Source: Pseudomonadota bacterium (GTDB taxonomy: Bacteria; Pseudomonadota; Alphaproteobacteria; Rickettsiales; SXRF01). Taken from it: a stretch of DNA of 35,503 nucleotides. This document shows positions 9,431-17,636 of this stretch, piece by piece. A program made the position numbers and the translations under genes. Location of the stretch: contig CAUJIB010000046.1 of assembly GCA_963205245.1 (NCBI GenBank), positions 1 to 35,503 on the forward strand, given 5' to 3'. Position 1 is the first letter of the stretch, and the number at the start of each line of letters is the position of its first letter. Under the pieces are notes generated by a model. It made no database searches and was not told the DNA's origin. It was given only the letters and a program-made list of their open reading frames with translations.

Positions 9431-9488
9431 GAATCATGAATAACAGCATAATTTATAATGTTTTTATGTATATCTAAAATCGTATGAA

Positions 9489-9515
9489 TAATTCCTATTG
9501 ATATAATAGGAATTA
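9489..9515 (+). promoter_or_regulatory. Perfect 11-bp inverted repeat, probable Rrf2 operator
   Basis: TAATTCCTATT, five bases GATAT, then AATAGGAATTA: a perfect dyad with 11-bp arms. It lies 36 bases upstream of the Rrf2 gene and covers the -35 element of the predicted promoter. There is no T-run after it, so it does not look like a terminator for the upstream lipoprotein. Rrf2-family proteins are dimers that bind such dyads and commonly repress their own operon, so autoregulation is the simplest reading; this is an inference. Confidence 0.6.
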
Positions 9516-9526
9516 AACCATATTAA
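9498..9526 (+). promoter_or_regulatory. Sigma70-type promoter for the rrf2-porin-sulfate-binding unit
   Basis: TTGATA at 9498-9503 and TATTAA at 9521-9526 are separated by exactly 17 bases. Transcription would begin near 9533, giving a short leader with a GGAGA ribosome site before the ATG at 9551. The -35 box lies inside the palindrome at 9489-9515, so a protein bound there would block polymerase. Confidence 0.55.
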
Positions 9527-9550
9527 ATTGATATAGTTTTTGGAGAAATT

Positions 9551-9991
9551 ATGCTCTCAATGAAATCAAAATATGCGATTCGCGCTCTTATGGTGCTTGG
9601 TGCTGCCGATGGCAAAATGCTGCAAAGCAAATATATTGCCAAGGAAGCTGACGCGCCTATGAAGTTTCTTGAGGCAATTTTACTGGACTTGAAAAACCAC
9701 GGAATAGTGGAAAGTAAACGCGGTATTTTTGGCGGATATTATCTTGCAATGCCTACTAAAAAAATTGTGGTCGGCGATGTAATCCGCCTGATGGAAGGAA
9801 TGCTCGCTCCTATACGTTGCGCCAGCATTAATAATTATGAACGTTGTGAGGATTGTGCGGATGAGGCTAGTTGTACCATCCGCCATGTAATGCTTGAGGT
9901 CAGAAACGCGATTTCTGACGTACTAGACAAAAAAACATTGGCGGAACTACTTACCACCCAAACTAAAATCTTAGATAAAAAATCACGATAG
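9551..9991 (+). CDS. Rrf2 family transcriptional regulator with four C-terminal cysteines
   Basis: A 146-residue winged-helix regulator. The N-terminus MLSMKSKYAIRALMVL and the recognition region KFLEAILLDLKNHGIVESKRG with the wing GGYYLA are typical of Rrf2 (IscR, CymR, NsrR and relatives). Cys90, 99, 102 and 108 fall in the region where IscR-type members bind an Fe-S cluster, though the spacing differs from IscR, so the ligand could be a cluster or another sulfur-linked signal. GGAGA precedes the ATG. The downstream neighbours are a porin (broken) and a sulfate-binding protein, so control of sulfur uptake is likely. A perfect palindrome over its own promoter suggests autoregulation. Confidence 0.92.
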   Translation: MLSMKSKYAIRALMVLGAADGKMLQSKYIAKEADAPMKFLEAILLDLKNHGIVESKRGIFGGYYLAMPTKKIVVGDVIRLMEGMLAPIRCASINNYERCEDCADEASCTIRHVMLEVRNAISDVLDKKTLAELLTTQTKILDKKSR

Positions 9992-9999
9992 GACATAAA

Positions 10000-11455
10000 A
10001 TGACAAATACTACACAAACCAACGCCAAAAAAATAATCTTTGGCGCAGCCTCACCCTTGCAATTTCTTCACCTGCTTTTGCCAATAACGAAACAGATGCG
10101 CTGCGGATGCAGATAAAGATTCTGGAAGCCCGCCTAGAGCAATTAGAGAAAAAACAGAAATCAGGAACTGTCAAACTAGCACCTCTTTCTCATAAAAATG
10201 ATCTGGAAAAACGCTTAAATATCGTGGAACGCAAACAGGAGCTGGTGCAGGATGATATTAAAGCAAAAGCTGAAAAAACTCCGAGTATTGAGGTTGGCTC
10301 AAAAGGACTTTCAGTAACATCACCAGATAAAAAATATAATTTACGCCTCAGAGCTTATGCCCAAACACAATACCGTAATTATTTGGACAATGGTGGCACA
10401 AGCAGTACCAACCAGTTTTTGCTGCGTACCGCCCGTCCGCTTATAGAAGCCAAAATAACTGATTATTTCGCAGCACGTTTATGATGGATTTCGGCAACAA
10501 CCAAACCCGTTTGCTTGATGCCTATTTTGATTTCAAACCGGTTCCGGAATCTAAGTTGTTTACACTACGTGCCGGTAAATTCAAAACTCCGATCGGTCTG
10601 GAACGCTGGCAGTCCGAACAGGAATTATTATTTGCCGAACGCGGTCAAACCACCAATCTTGTGCCTTTTCGTGATATCGGCGTAATGGCTCTTGGCGAAA
10701 TTATACCAGATCAACTTGAATACCAGCTTGTCTATAGCAACGGTGTAGTTGATTTAGGTGATAATACTTCTGATTCTGACAATCATAAGGATATAAGCGC
10801 ACGCATCTTCGCCCATCCTTTCCGCTTATCAGAAGCCAAGTTTTTACAAGGTCTGGGCGTAGGAATTGGTGGAAGTTACGGTCAACATACCGGCAACACT
10901 TCTTCACCAGCATTGACTGCCGGTTATGTAACTATCGGGCAATCACGGTATTTTACCTATAACTCCACAAGCTTTGCTGATGGTGACCAATGGCGTATAA
11001 ACCCGTAAGCTTACTACTATAATGGACCATTCAGCTTACTTGGTGAATATGTTCTAAATAGTCAGGAATTGCGTAATGGCTCTACTAACCGTAACATTAA
11101 AAATGATGCGTGGAATGCAATCGCAACTTATGTTATTACTGGCGAAGATGCTAGTTTTGATGGTGTAAAACCAGATAATAATTTTGATATTGCAAAAGGT
11201 AATAGGGGAGCATTTGAAATTACAGGACGAATCGGTGCACTACATGTTGATGAAGATGCTTTTCCAATTTTCTCAAGCCTTGCTAGCTCTGCAAAAGAAG
11301 CAAGGGAGTGGGCTTTGGGCTTAAATTGGTATTTGAATAATTCAATAAAATTCAATGTCAATTATGCCGTAACCCATTTTGATAGGGGAGCAGCAGGAAA
11401 TGCCGACAGACCAACAGAACGTACTGTAATTACTCAAGCACAATTCAGATTTTAA
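10000..11455 (+). pseudogene. OprO/OprP-type (phosphate-selective) outer-membrane porin, broken by two frameshifts and a stop
   Basis: The three readable pieces together make one porin of roughly 485 residues. The start at 10000 (MTNTTQTNAKK) needs one added base, best at the A7 run 10027-10033, to join the signal-peptide part LTLAISSPAFANN and the coiled-coil MQIKILEARLEQLEKKQ. At 10478-10484 a second one-base loss separates DYFAARL from MMDFGNNQTRLLDAYFDFKP. At 11006-11008 an in-frame TAA interrupts RINP-stop-AYYYNGPFSLLGEYV, where family members usually have Gln (CAA to TAA is one change). Hallmarks of the OprO/OprP family are LRAGKFKTPIGLERWQSEQ and the C-terminal beta-strand ending in FRF. 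It lies 8 bases after the Rrf2 gene and 24 before the sulfate-binding gene, so it is the middle gene of that unit. Two lesions are single-base and could be sequencing errors; the stop is less easily explained so. Confidence 0.88.
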
Positions 11456-11479
11456 TTTATTATTTAGGAGAATAAAGCA

Positions 11480-12487
11480 ATGAAAATTACAAATTTAATA
11501 AGCGCATTTTTACTTGGTGCAACCTTGGTTTTTTCAGGCGCACAGGCGGCTGAACCTATTGAACTTCTCAATGTATCATATGATCCTACACGGGAATTAT
11601 ATGAAAAATACAACACAATTTTTATAAAGCACTGGAAAGAAAAAACCGGTCAGGAAGTAAAAATAAACCAATCACACGGCGGCTCCGGCAAGCAGGCACG
11701 CTCGGTAATTGATGGGCTTAAAGCAGACGTGGTAACACTTGCCTTAGCTTATGATATTGATGCAATCGCTGAAAAAGGCAAAACCATTCCAAGCGACTGG
11801 CAAGCAAAGCTCCCTAACAATAGCTCACCTTATACTTCCACTATTGTATTTCTGGTGCGTAAAGGTAACCCTAAAAATATTAAGGATTGGGAAGATTTGG
11901 TAAAAAATGGTGTACAGGTTATTACACCAAACCCTAAAACCAGTGGCGGTGCACGCTGGAACTATCTGGCAGCTTGGGCTTATGCTAAAGAAAAATTTGC
12001 TGGAGACGAAGGAAAAATCAGGGAATTCATCAAAACATTATTTAAGAATGTTCCGGTGTTGGATACTGGAGCACGTGGCGCAACCACAACTTTTGTTCAG
12101 CGCAATATTGGTGATGTGTTGATTGTATGGGAAAATGAAGCATATCTTTCTAAAAAAGAAACAAAAAATGTTGAATTTGAAGTTATTTATCCTTCACTTA
12201 CCATTCTTGCTGAGCCATCTGTTACAGTAGTTGAAAAAAATGCACAGCGTAAAGGTACACTGGAAGTTGCACAGGAGTATCTTTCATTCCTATATAGCAA
12301 AGAAGCGCAAGAGCTAGTGGCACAGAATTTTTACCGTCCTAGCGACAGTGAAGTTGTAAAAAAATATAGCAACCAATTTCCTGCAGTAAAAGCTGTAACC
12401 ATTGCCGATTTTGGCGGTTGGAAAAAAGCCCAGAAAGATCATTTTGATGATGAAGGAAGCTTTGACCAGATTTACGGTGAAAAATAA
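11480..12487 (+). CDS. Periplasmic sulfate (or thiosulfate) ABC transporter substrate-binding protein
   Basis: A 335-residue member of the Sbp/CysP family. A signal peptide ([20 protein letters not shown], cleaved near AQA-AEP, residue 23) is followed by [17 protein letters not shown], the anion-binding loop [22 protein letters not shown], and [20 protein letters not shown], all family hallmarks. Sbp and CysP cannot be told apart with certainty here. A good AGGAG precedes the ATG. It follows the broken porin and the Rrf2 gene. The membrane and ATPase partners (CysT, CysW, CysA) are not in this window, so they must be encoded elsewhere for the protein to function. A strong hairpin follows the gene. 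Confidence 0.93.
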   Translation: MKITNLISAFLLGATLVFSGAQAAEPIELLNVSYDPTRELYEKYNTIFIKHWKEKTGQEVKINQSHGGSGKQARSVIDGLKADVVTLALAYDIDAIAEKGKTIPSDWQAKLPNNSSPYTSTIVFLVRKGNPKNIKDWEDLVKNGVQVITPNPKTSGGARWNYLAAWAYAKEKFAGDEGKIREFIKTLFKNVPVLDTGARGATTTFVQRNIGDVLIVWENEAYLSKKETKNVEFEVIYPSLTILAEPSVTVVEKNAQRKGTLEVAQEYLSFLYSKEAQELVAQNFYRPSDSEVVKKYSNQFPAVKAVTIADFGGWKKAQKDHFDDEGSFDQIYGEK

Positions 12488-12499
12488 GGATTTGATGTG

Positions 12500-12533
12500 G
12501 CTTCCCCAGTTAACTAACGCTGACTGGGGAAGC
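12500..12533 (+). terminator. Hairpin after the sulfate-binding gene
   Basis: Perfect 11-bp stem GCTTCCCCAGT / ACTGGGGAAGC with a 12-base loop, followed on the plus strand by TGCAATTATTTTAT. It lies 13 bases after the stop of the sulfate-binding gene and just before the convergent glycosyltransferase stop. The trailing T-stretch is imperfect, so termination strength is uncertain. Confidence 0.75.
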
Positions 12534-12538
12534 TGCAA

Positions 12539-13615
12539 TTATTTTATAAGACTATATATTATATTTTCCAACCTTACTGCCGATTCTTCTATTCCATAAC
12601 CTGCAAGTTTTTTTCTAGCATTTTTAACCATATTTTGTACCAAAATTTTGTCGCCAAAAAGCAATTTTTCTATATTTTCGGCAAGCGCGGTGGCGCTTTC
12701 TTTTTCATAAAGCAAGCCATCTATATTATGGGTAATCAGACTGTTTGGCCCTTCGGAATTTGCCGCTATAATCGCTGTATTATATTTCCATGCTTCCAAT
12801 ACTACCAGCCCAAATGGTTCATATATCGACGGAACACATAGCACATCAATATTTGCAAAAAATTTTACTTTATCATTTTGTGAAATCCAGCCCCAAAATT
12901 CTATTTGTCCGCTAATGCCCAGATTTATTGCAAGAGAACGTAAATTATACTCTTCTGTTCCTGTTCCGCCAATTATTACATTCACCAATATATTTTTTGC
13001 TTTTAGCAATGAAACTGCCTTAAACAATATATCCGCACCTTTTTCTGTTACCAGACGTCCTAAAAATCCAATTCTTGGTGGATGTGCATTTGCTTTTTGC
13101 TGTTTTATTTTTTCTAGTTCTTGTATTTCATTTTCATTAGGCAGCTCAATCATATTCTGCATAACAGCGCAATGTTCACTAGAATATCCGGCAGCAATAA
13201 AATGGTTTTTCATAACTTCTGTTAGTACGATAAGTCGCTCTGCATTTTTGCTATATTTCAGGTTGTTGCTATGGCTAATCCCAACAAGACAGGTATTATT
13301 TATTCTTGATAAAGCCATGGAAGACATATGTATCGCCCGTCCATTATGGGCAATAACCACATCAGGTTTTGCGGTTTTAAGTAGTTTCCTTAATTTCCAC
13401 CATGCGCAAATATCATAAAAACCACGCACCCGTAACGGAATAATCTTTATGGGTAACTTCTCTAATTCGCTAAGATATGGAGCATTGGGAGGGGCTATAG
13501 CTGTAACTTTATGCCCACATAAAATTAGAGCCTTGCTGTAATCAATATAGGCTTGTTCTAACCCTCCCATTTGCTGGGTAAAAAGAAGATGAAAAATATC
13601 CAATTTCTGATTCAT
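12539..13615 (-). CDS. Glycosyltransferase family 4 (GT-B fold)
   Basis: A 358-residue protein that likely transfers a sugar from a nucleotide-sugar donor onto a lipid or glycan, on the cytoplasmic side of the membrane. It has the N-terminal glycine motif MGGLEQAYIDYSKAL, PDVVIAHNGRA, the hinge RIGFLGRLVTEKGADILF, and the donor-site motif VPSIYEPFGLVVLEAWKYN with the E-x7-E arrangement of GT4 retaining enzymes. I chose the start at 13615 (MNQKLDIFHLLFT); the open frame runs to 13666 but that would overlap ubiB by 44 bases and the extra residues do not fit the family. It is 7 bases downstream of ubiB. The sugar and acceptor cannot be told; a lipopolysaccharide or capsule role is possible. Confidence 0.88.
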   Translation of the reverse strand: MNQKLDIFHLLFTQQMGGLEQAYIDYSKALILCGHKVTAIAPPNAPYLSELEKLPIKIIPLRVRGFYDICAWWKLRKLLKTAKPDVVIAHNGRAIHMSSMALSRINNTCLVGISHSNNLKYSKNAERLIVLTEVMKNHFIAAGYSSEHCAVMQNMIELPNENEIQELEKIKQQKANAHPPRIGFLGRLVTEKGADILFKAVSLLKAKNILVNVIIGGTGTEEYNLRSLAINLGISGQIEFWGWISQNDKVKFFANIDVLCVPSIYEPFGLVVLEAWKYNTAIIAANSEGPNSLITHNIDGLLYEKESATALAENIEKLLFGDKILVQNMVKNARKKLAGYGIEESAVRLENIIYSLIK

Positions 13616-13622
13616 TTGCTGC

Positions 13623-15176
13623 TTAGCGGATAATATAAAGCAAAGATAATATTGTTGATATGGCAAGTGCGCTCCAAGCGAATACTAACCATGACTGGTT
13701 ACGCTTATTACGGGGCAAATCTAAATCAGCAATAGTTTGTGGGTGTAGCTTCAAACCTTTTTCATCACCTAGCGTTTTTATAATATTTTCAATATTTTGT
13801 AAAATGTAAGGGAATTTTCTTATTATTTCTTTGGTATTTTCAGTTGTACCGCGAATTTTAGCTTTAACACCGAAATTTTCATTTGCCCAATCTTCAATAA
13901 GCGGCGTTGCCAGTTCCCACATATTAAGGTTAGGGTTAAGCATCCTGCCCACTCCTTCCGCTACCATCATGGTTTTTTGCATAAGCAGCAGTTGCGGTTG
14001 GACTTCCATTTCAAATTCAGCGGCAATACCAAGCATTTGCCCCAATAAAGCAGCTATTGATATTTCATTAAGCGGCTTGCCTACAATAGGGCGCGCCACC
14101 GCCATACAGGCTTGCCTGAAAGCCTCACGGGATTTACTTGCCGGCACATAACCAGCATTAAAATGCATATCGGCAACCGAATCATAATCTTCATTCATAA
14201 AACCGCGTAGAATCTCGGCTATATATATCCGTGATTTCAAGTCCAGCCTTCCCATTATGCCAAAATCAACGGCAACAAGATTACCATTTTTATCTAAAAA
14301 TAAATTACCGGGATGCAGGTCGGCATGAAAAAAACCGTCTTGAAACACCTGTAAAAACAGGCTTCTGGCCGCTTTTCCAAGAATTGCATTAGTATCAAAA
14401 CCACTATTTTTAATTGCTTCAATATCACTAAAGGCAATTCCTTCTACCCATGACATAGTCAAAACACGGCGCGAAGTTAGCTGCCAATCAACCTCCGGCA
14501 CACTAAGTCCATTTTCATGTTTTTCTATGTTAGTTGCCATTTCACTGGCAGCGGCAGCTTCAAAACGTAAATCCAGCTCAAAAAATACGGTTTCCTTAAA
14601 GGTATGAACTACTTGTATTGGCTTGAGCCTGCGCCAACCGCGAATGCGTTTTTCAATTATTTCTGCTATCCAAAAGAATAAATCCAAATCCCGCGCAAAA
14701 GCCTGTTCAATCTCAGGACGAAGGATTTTTACCGCAACCTGCCTGCCATCTTTGGTTTTTGCTTTATGTACTTGGGCGATTGAGGCAGCTGCTATAGCTT
14801 TATCATCAAATTCACTAAATAATTCTTCTACCTTTACGCCGAATTCATCCTCAATTATTTTTCTGGCGATATGGGTAGGGAAGGGCGGCAATTTATCTCT
14901 TAATCCGGATAAATCTGAGGCTATTTCTTCACCTATTAAATCAGAACGGGTAGAAAGTGCCTGCCCAAGCTTAATGAAGGTTGGACCTAGCCTTTCAATT
15001 GCGCTGGCCAGCCTTTCGCCTTTACGTTTACCTATCTTTTTACTGGTAAATATACGGCATATAATTGATAAAGTTGAAGAAATTTCCAAATCATCAATTA
15101 AAAATAACGCATCCTCTTTGGCCAGAATTCTGGCTATAGAAAACAGGCGACCGGTATTACGAAGGCTTCTCAGCAT
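13623..15176 (-). CDS. ubiB: UbiB/ABC1/ADCK family atypical kinase for ubiquinone biosynthesis
   Basis: A 517-residue protein needed for ubiquinone synthesis, in which it is thought to act as an ATPase that helps hydrophobic intermediates leave the membrane. Seen here are the KxGQ signature (FIKLGQALSTRSDLIGEE), the Ala-rich loop AAASIAQVHKAKTKDGRQVA, VKIL with the conserved Lys, FFHADLHPGNLFL and the metal-binding VAVDFGIMGRLD. The C-terminus carries a hydrophobic membrane segment (WLVFAWSALAISTILSLLYI). Length is normal. It precedes the glycosyltransferase on the same strand and is divergent from coaD; ubiE is not adjacent. Confidence 0.95.
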   Translation of the reverse strand: MLRSLRNTGRLFSIARILAKEDALFLIDDLEISSTLSIICRIFTSKKIGKRKGERLASAIERLGPTFIKLGQALSTRSDLIGEEIASDLSGLRDKLPPFPTHIARKIIEDEFGVKVEELFSEFDDKAIAAASIAQVHKAKTKDGRQVAVKILRPEIEQAFARDLDLFFWIAEIIEKRIRGWRRLKPIQVVHTFKETVFFELDLRFEAAAASEMATNIEKHENGLSVPEVDWQLTSRRVLTMSWVEGIAFSDIEAIKNSGFDTNAILGKAARSLFLQVFQDGFFHADLHPGNLFLDKNGNLVAVDFGIMGRLDLKSRIYIAEILRGFMNEDYDSVADMHFNAGYVPASKSREAFRQACMAVARPIVGKPLNEISIAALLGQMLGIAAEFEMEVQPQLLLMQKTMMVAEGVGRMLNPNLNMWELATPLIEDWANENFGVKAKIRGTTENTKEIIRKFPYILQNIENIIKTLGDEKGLKLHPQTIADLDLPRNKRNQSWLVFAWSALAISTILSLLYIIR

Positions 15177-15317
15177 GTTAATATATTTGACTAAATATTT
15201 GATTTTTATTAAAATGACCGCGATTATTATATTGCCAGTAACAATACAAAATTGATATCAGCAATACAAGAAACAAATAAATCCTATAAATAAAATAGTC
15301 GGATTGGTAAAAATATA

Positions 15318-15818
15318 ATGAGAACAGCTATTTACCCTGGGACATTTGACCCAATAACAGTCGGGCATCTGGATATTATAAAAAGAGCCCTTCATATTAC
15401 AGACCGCTTAATAGTGGCTGTTGCCCTTGATACTGGGAAAGAACCAGCATTTGACATTACTATGCGTACGCGGCTGGTAAAAGAAGATCTGGTAAATTTA
15501 GGCAAAGATTCCAACAGGGTAGAAGTGAAGGGGTTTTCTGGATTATTGGTAAATTTTGCTGAGGAAACTGGCGCAAATATATTAATTCGGGGACTGCGCG
15601 CGGTATCTGACTTTGAGTATGAATTCCAGATGGCCTGTATGAACGCACGCCTGAAGCCGGATATTGAAACTATTTTTCTTACCGCTTCAGAAGATACCCA
15701 TTTTATTTCTTCGCGTTTTGTTAAGCAAATAGCCCGTTTGGGTGGTGATATTTCCTCATTTGTATCTCCAAATGTATCTAAGCATTTGCAGGCGCATTTT
15801 TCTGCTATTAACCAATAA
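15318..15818 (+). CDS. coaD: Phosphopantetheine adenylyltransferase
   Basis: Fourth step of coenzyme A synthesis, joining ATP to 4'-phosphopantetheine to give dephospho-CoA. The 166-residue length is normal. The nucleotidyltransferase motif is YPGTFDPITVGHLDIIKRA (T/HxGH), followed by LIRGLRAVSDFEYEFQMACMN and the C-terminal FISSRFVKQIARLGGD, all diagnostic of CoaD. It starts with ATG and is divergent from ubiB. A short AT-rich stem at 15823-15839 lies just behind it and may be a weak terminator. Confidence 0.97.
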   Translation: MRTAIYPGTFDPITVGHLDIIKRALHITDRLIVAVALDTGKEPAFDITMRTRLVKEDLVNLGKDSNRVEVKGFSGLLVNFAEETGANILIRGLRAVSDFEYEFQMACMNARLKPDIETIFLTASEDTHFISSRFVKQIARLGGDISSFVSPNVSKHLQAHFSAINQ

Positions 15819-15840
15819 TATAAAAACTATAAAAGTTTTG

Positions 15841-15869
15841 TTGACTTTATGCTTTCTAATGCCTAATTC
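15841..15869 (+). promoter_or_regulatory. Possible promoter of tRNA-His
   Basis: TTGACT at 15841-15846 and TAATTC at 15864-15869, 17 bases apart, placed so that transcription would begin about 14 bases before the tRNA. The -35 is good and the -10 is only fair. Confidence 0.4.
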
Positions 15870-15890
15870 CTAACATCTAACTTTTTTATG

Positions 15891-15967
15891 GCGGGCGTAG
15901 CTCAGTTGGTTAGAGTGCCAGATTGTGATTCTGGATGTCGGGGGTTCGAGTCCCCTCGCTCGCCCCA
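15891..15967 (+). tRNA. tRNA-His (anticodon GTG)
   Basis: A complete cloverleaf. The acceptor stem GCGGGCG pairs with CGCTCGC with one G-U pair, the anticodon stem CCAGA/TCTGG is perfect, the anticodon GTG is at 15925-15927, and the T-arm is GGGGGTTCGAGTCCCCT. The discriminator is C73 and CCA is encoded (15965-15967). The base before the acceptor stem, 15890, is G, so the standard G-1:C73 identity pair for HisRS can form from the primary transcript. The CCA end directly touches the stop codon of the convergent M48-like gene. Confidence 0.97.
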
Positions 15968-17128
15968 CTATCTGCTTCTGGATTGCTCTTCTATTTGAAG
16001 TGCTTTTGCGTGGTATCTTCTATAAGCGGTCATTTCCACAAAACTTGGCTTATATTTTTCCTTAAATTCTTTAACTTTATCATCCACACTTTGTAACCAT
16101 TGTTGTTTTCTATAAGTATCCAGTCCTGTGTTTACAGAAATATCCAATGCTCGCATTAGCTTAACTATTTCCCTATCAGCTATCTTTTCAAGCTGTTTAT
16201 AATTTTCTATAATTTTTCCATCTTCTGTAACTGGTTTATCCTTGTGGGTACGCATAGCGTAATTTATCCCAGAATTATCACTATCTGGGAACGACAGGGT
16301 ATCATTAATTTTTTTATGAACTATAGGATAGGATTTTTGCACTGTTTTTGGTCTTAACACCACTTTTTTATCAGATGATAAATTTTCCCATGTTCCATTT
16401 AATTTTACAACATCATCCAAAAACAATTTTCTTAATGATACTTCTATTCTACTGCGGTGATTAGGATGCGAATGTTTTCTATCAGGGTAATCATATAAAT
16501 ATGACTCAGAAAGAATATCAGATAGGAGCAGAGATAAAGCTGACCTGCTATCAGAATGCCTATCTGCTAAATATTCTTTTTGATGGTTGTTTTCAGGCTC
16601 TATCAAAAATGGTTTATTTTTTTCTTCTTCATTCAATACAGATTTTTTATAAGCACTAAACTGTTGTCGGTGATGACCGATTTCATGCGCTAATAAAGCA
16701 ACAATTTCATCAGTGTTTTCTAATGATCTTATCTTCGGAATTGATACTGAAATTCTGCCAAATTTAGAGCCAAATAAAGAGTAAGAAGCATTATTACCGT
16801 ATTTATATATGGTTATAGAATCAGGAGGAATAATTTTCTGATACATATCCGATGAATTATCAGCTTGTTCTATAGATTTTATAATTATCTCATGAAATTC
16901 AGGACATAAATCCTTCATTTTGCTGATTGGCAAAGTTATTCCTGAATTGATAAATTTACTATAAAAATTGCTAGAAAGAGAATCATGGGACTCAACCACT
17001 CCTTTTGCCCAGTTATCTTTATAATCACCGGATTTTGCTAAAGATCTCGCCGATTTAATAAGCCTTTCCAATTTGTTAGACAATTCTTTGGTGGCAATAG
17101 AATTATTATTCTTTATATCCATAATCAT
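15968..17128 (-). CDS. M48-like zinc metallopeptidase domain protein without signal peptide
   Basis: A 386-residue protein. The zincin motif HEIGHH is at residues 148-153 (His148, Glu149, His152), and EYLAD at 185-189 gives the third ligand Glu185 and Asp189, the arrangement of M48 (Ste24/HtpX-like) peptidases. Unlike HtpX it has no transmembrane segment and no signal peptide, so it should be soluble and cytoplasmic or exported by another route. Flanking regions (residues 1-130 and 210-386) are Lys/Asn/Ser-rich and not recognised. The start is MIMD at 17128 or 17122; only a weak GGTAAG precedes. Its stop TAG is immediately beside the CCA end of tRNA-His, and it is AT-rich even for this window, which may hint at acquisition. 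An effector role is speculation. Confidence 0.8.
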   Translation of the reverse strand: MIMDIKNNNSIATKELSNKLERLIKSARSLAKSGDYKDNWAKGVVESHDSLSSNFYSKFINSGITLPISKMKDLCPEFHEIIIKSIEQADNSSDMYQKIIPPDSITIYKYGNNASYSLFGSKFGRISVSIPKIRSLENTDEIVALLAHEIGHHRQQFSAYKKSVLNEEEKNKPFLIEPENNHQKEYLADRHSDSRSALSLLLSDILSESYLYDYPDRKHSHPNHRSRIEVSLRKLFLDDVVKLNGTWENLSSDKKVVLRPKTVQKSYPIVHKKINDTLSFPDSDNSGINYAMRTHKDKPVTEDGKIIENYKQLEKIADREIVKLMRALDISVNTGLDTYRKQQWLQSVDDKVKEFKEKYKPSFVEMTAYRRYHAKALQIEEQSRSR

Positions 17129-17279
17129 ATCTTACCAGAAAATTTAGGAATAAATATTAAATTTTAGTGACAAAATTATAGTTTGTTATAAACAAATAAT
17201 TGCAAGATTGCGATTGATAATTTATCCTAACCATTAGGAATATGTTTTATAATTAAGCTATTATTTATTAAGGTTTTTT

Positions 17280-17636
17280 ATGTATAAGAATTTATTGGTA
17301 ATTTTTTCCTGTTTAATGCTGGTTGCCTGCGGAGAATTTGCTTCATCAACCCAGATTTATACCTCCGAAGGAAAAAAAGGCTATGCCGTTAATTGCTCAG
17401 GAGTCAAAAGAAACTGGGGTTTATGCTATCAGAAAGCCGGTACAATTTGCAAAGAACGTGGCTACGAGGTGTTAGAAGTAACCGGAGAAGCAGGAACAAT
17501 TACATCCGTACAATCAGGAACTGGTATGTCAACAGCCACCACCAATACCACCCATAATCGCATTATGATTATCCAGTGTAAATTTCCTGAACCTGCGGGA
17601 AGTGCTGGGATTCCATCTGATCTTGTTAATTTTTAG
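17280..17636 (+). CDS. Small predicted lipoprotein with four cysteines in the mature part
   Basis: A 118-residue protein with a lipobox (LLVIFSCLMLVACGE, lipidated Cys at residue 17). The mature part has the pattern AVNCSGVKRNWGLCYQKAG, then TICKERGYEVLEV, a Gly/Thr-rich loop and a final strand RIMIIQCKF. I associate this pattern with a family of small proteobacterial envelope lipoproteins of unknown role, but cannot name it. Four Cys after the lipidated one could form two disulfides. Its last 11 bases overlap the end of the convergent ogt gene. Confidence 0.82.
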   Translation: MYKNLLVIFSCLMLVACGEFASSTQIYTSEGKKGYAVNCSGVKRNWGLCYQKAGTICKERGYEVLEVTGEAGTITSVQSGTGMSTATTNTTHNRIMIIQCKFPEPAGSAGIPSDLVNF

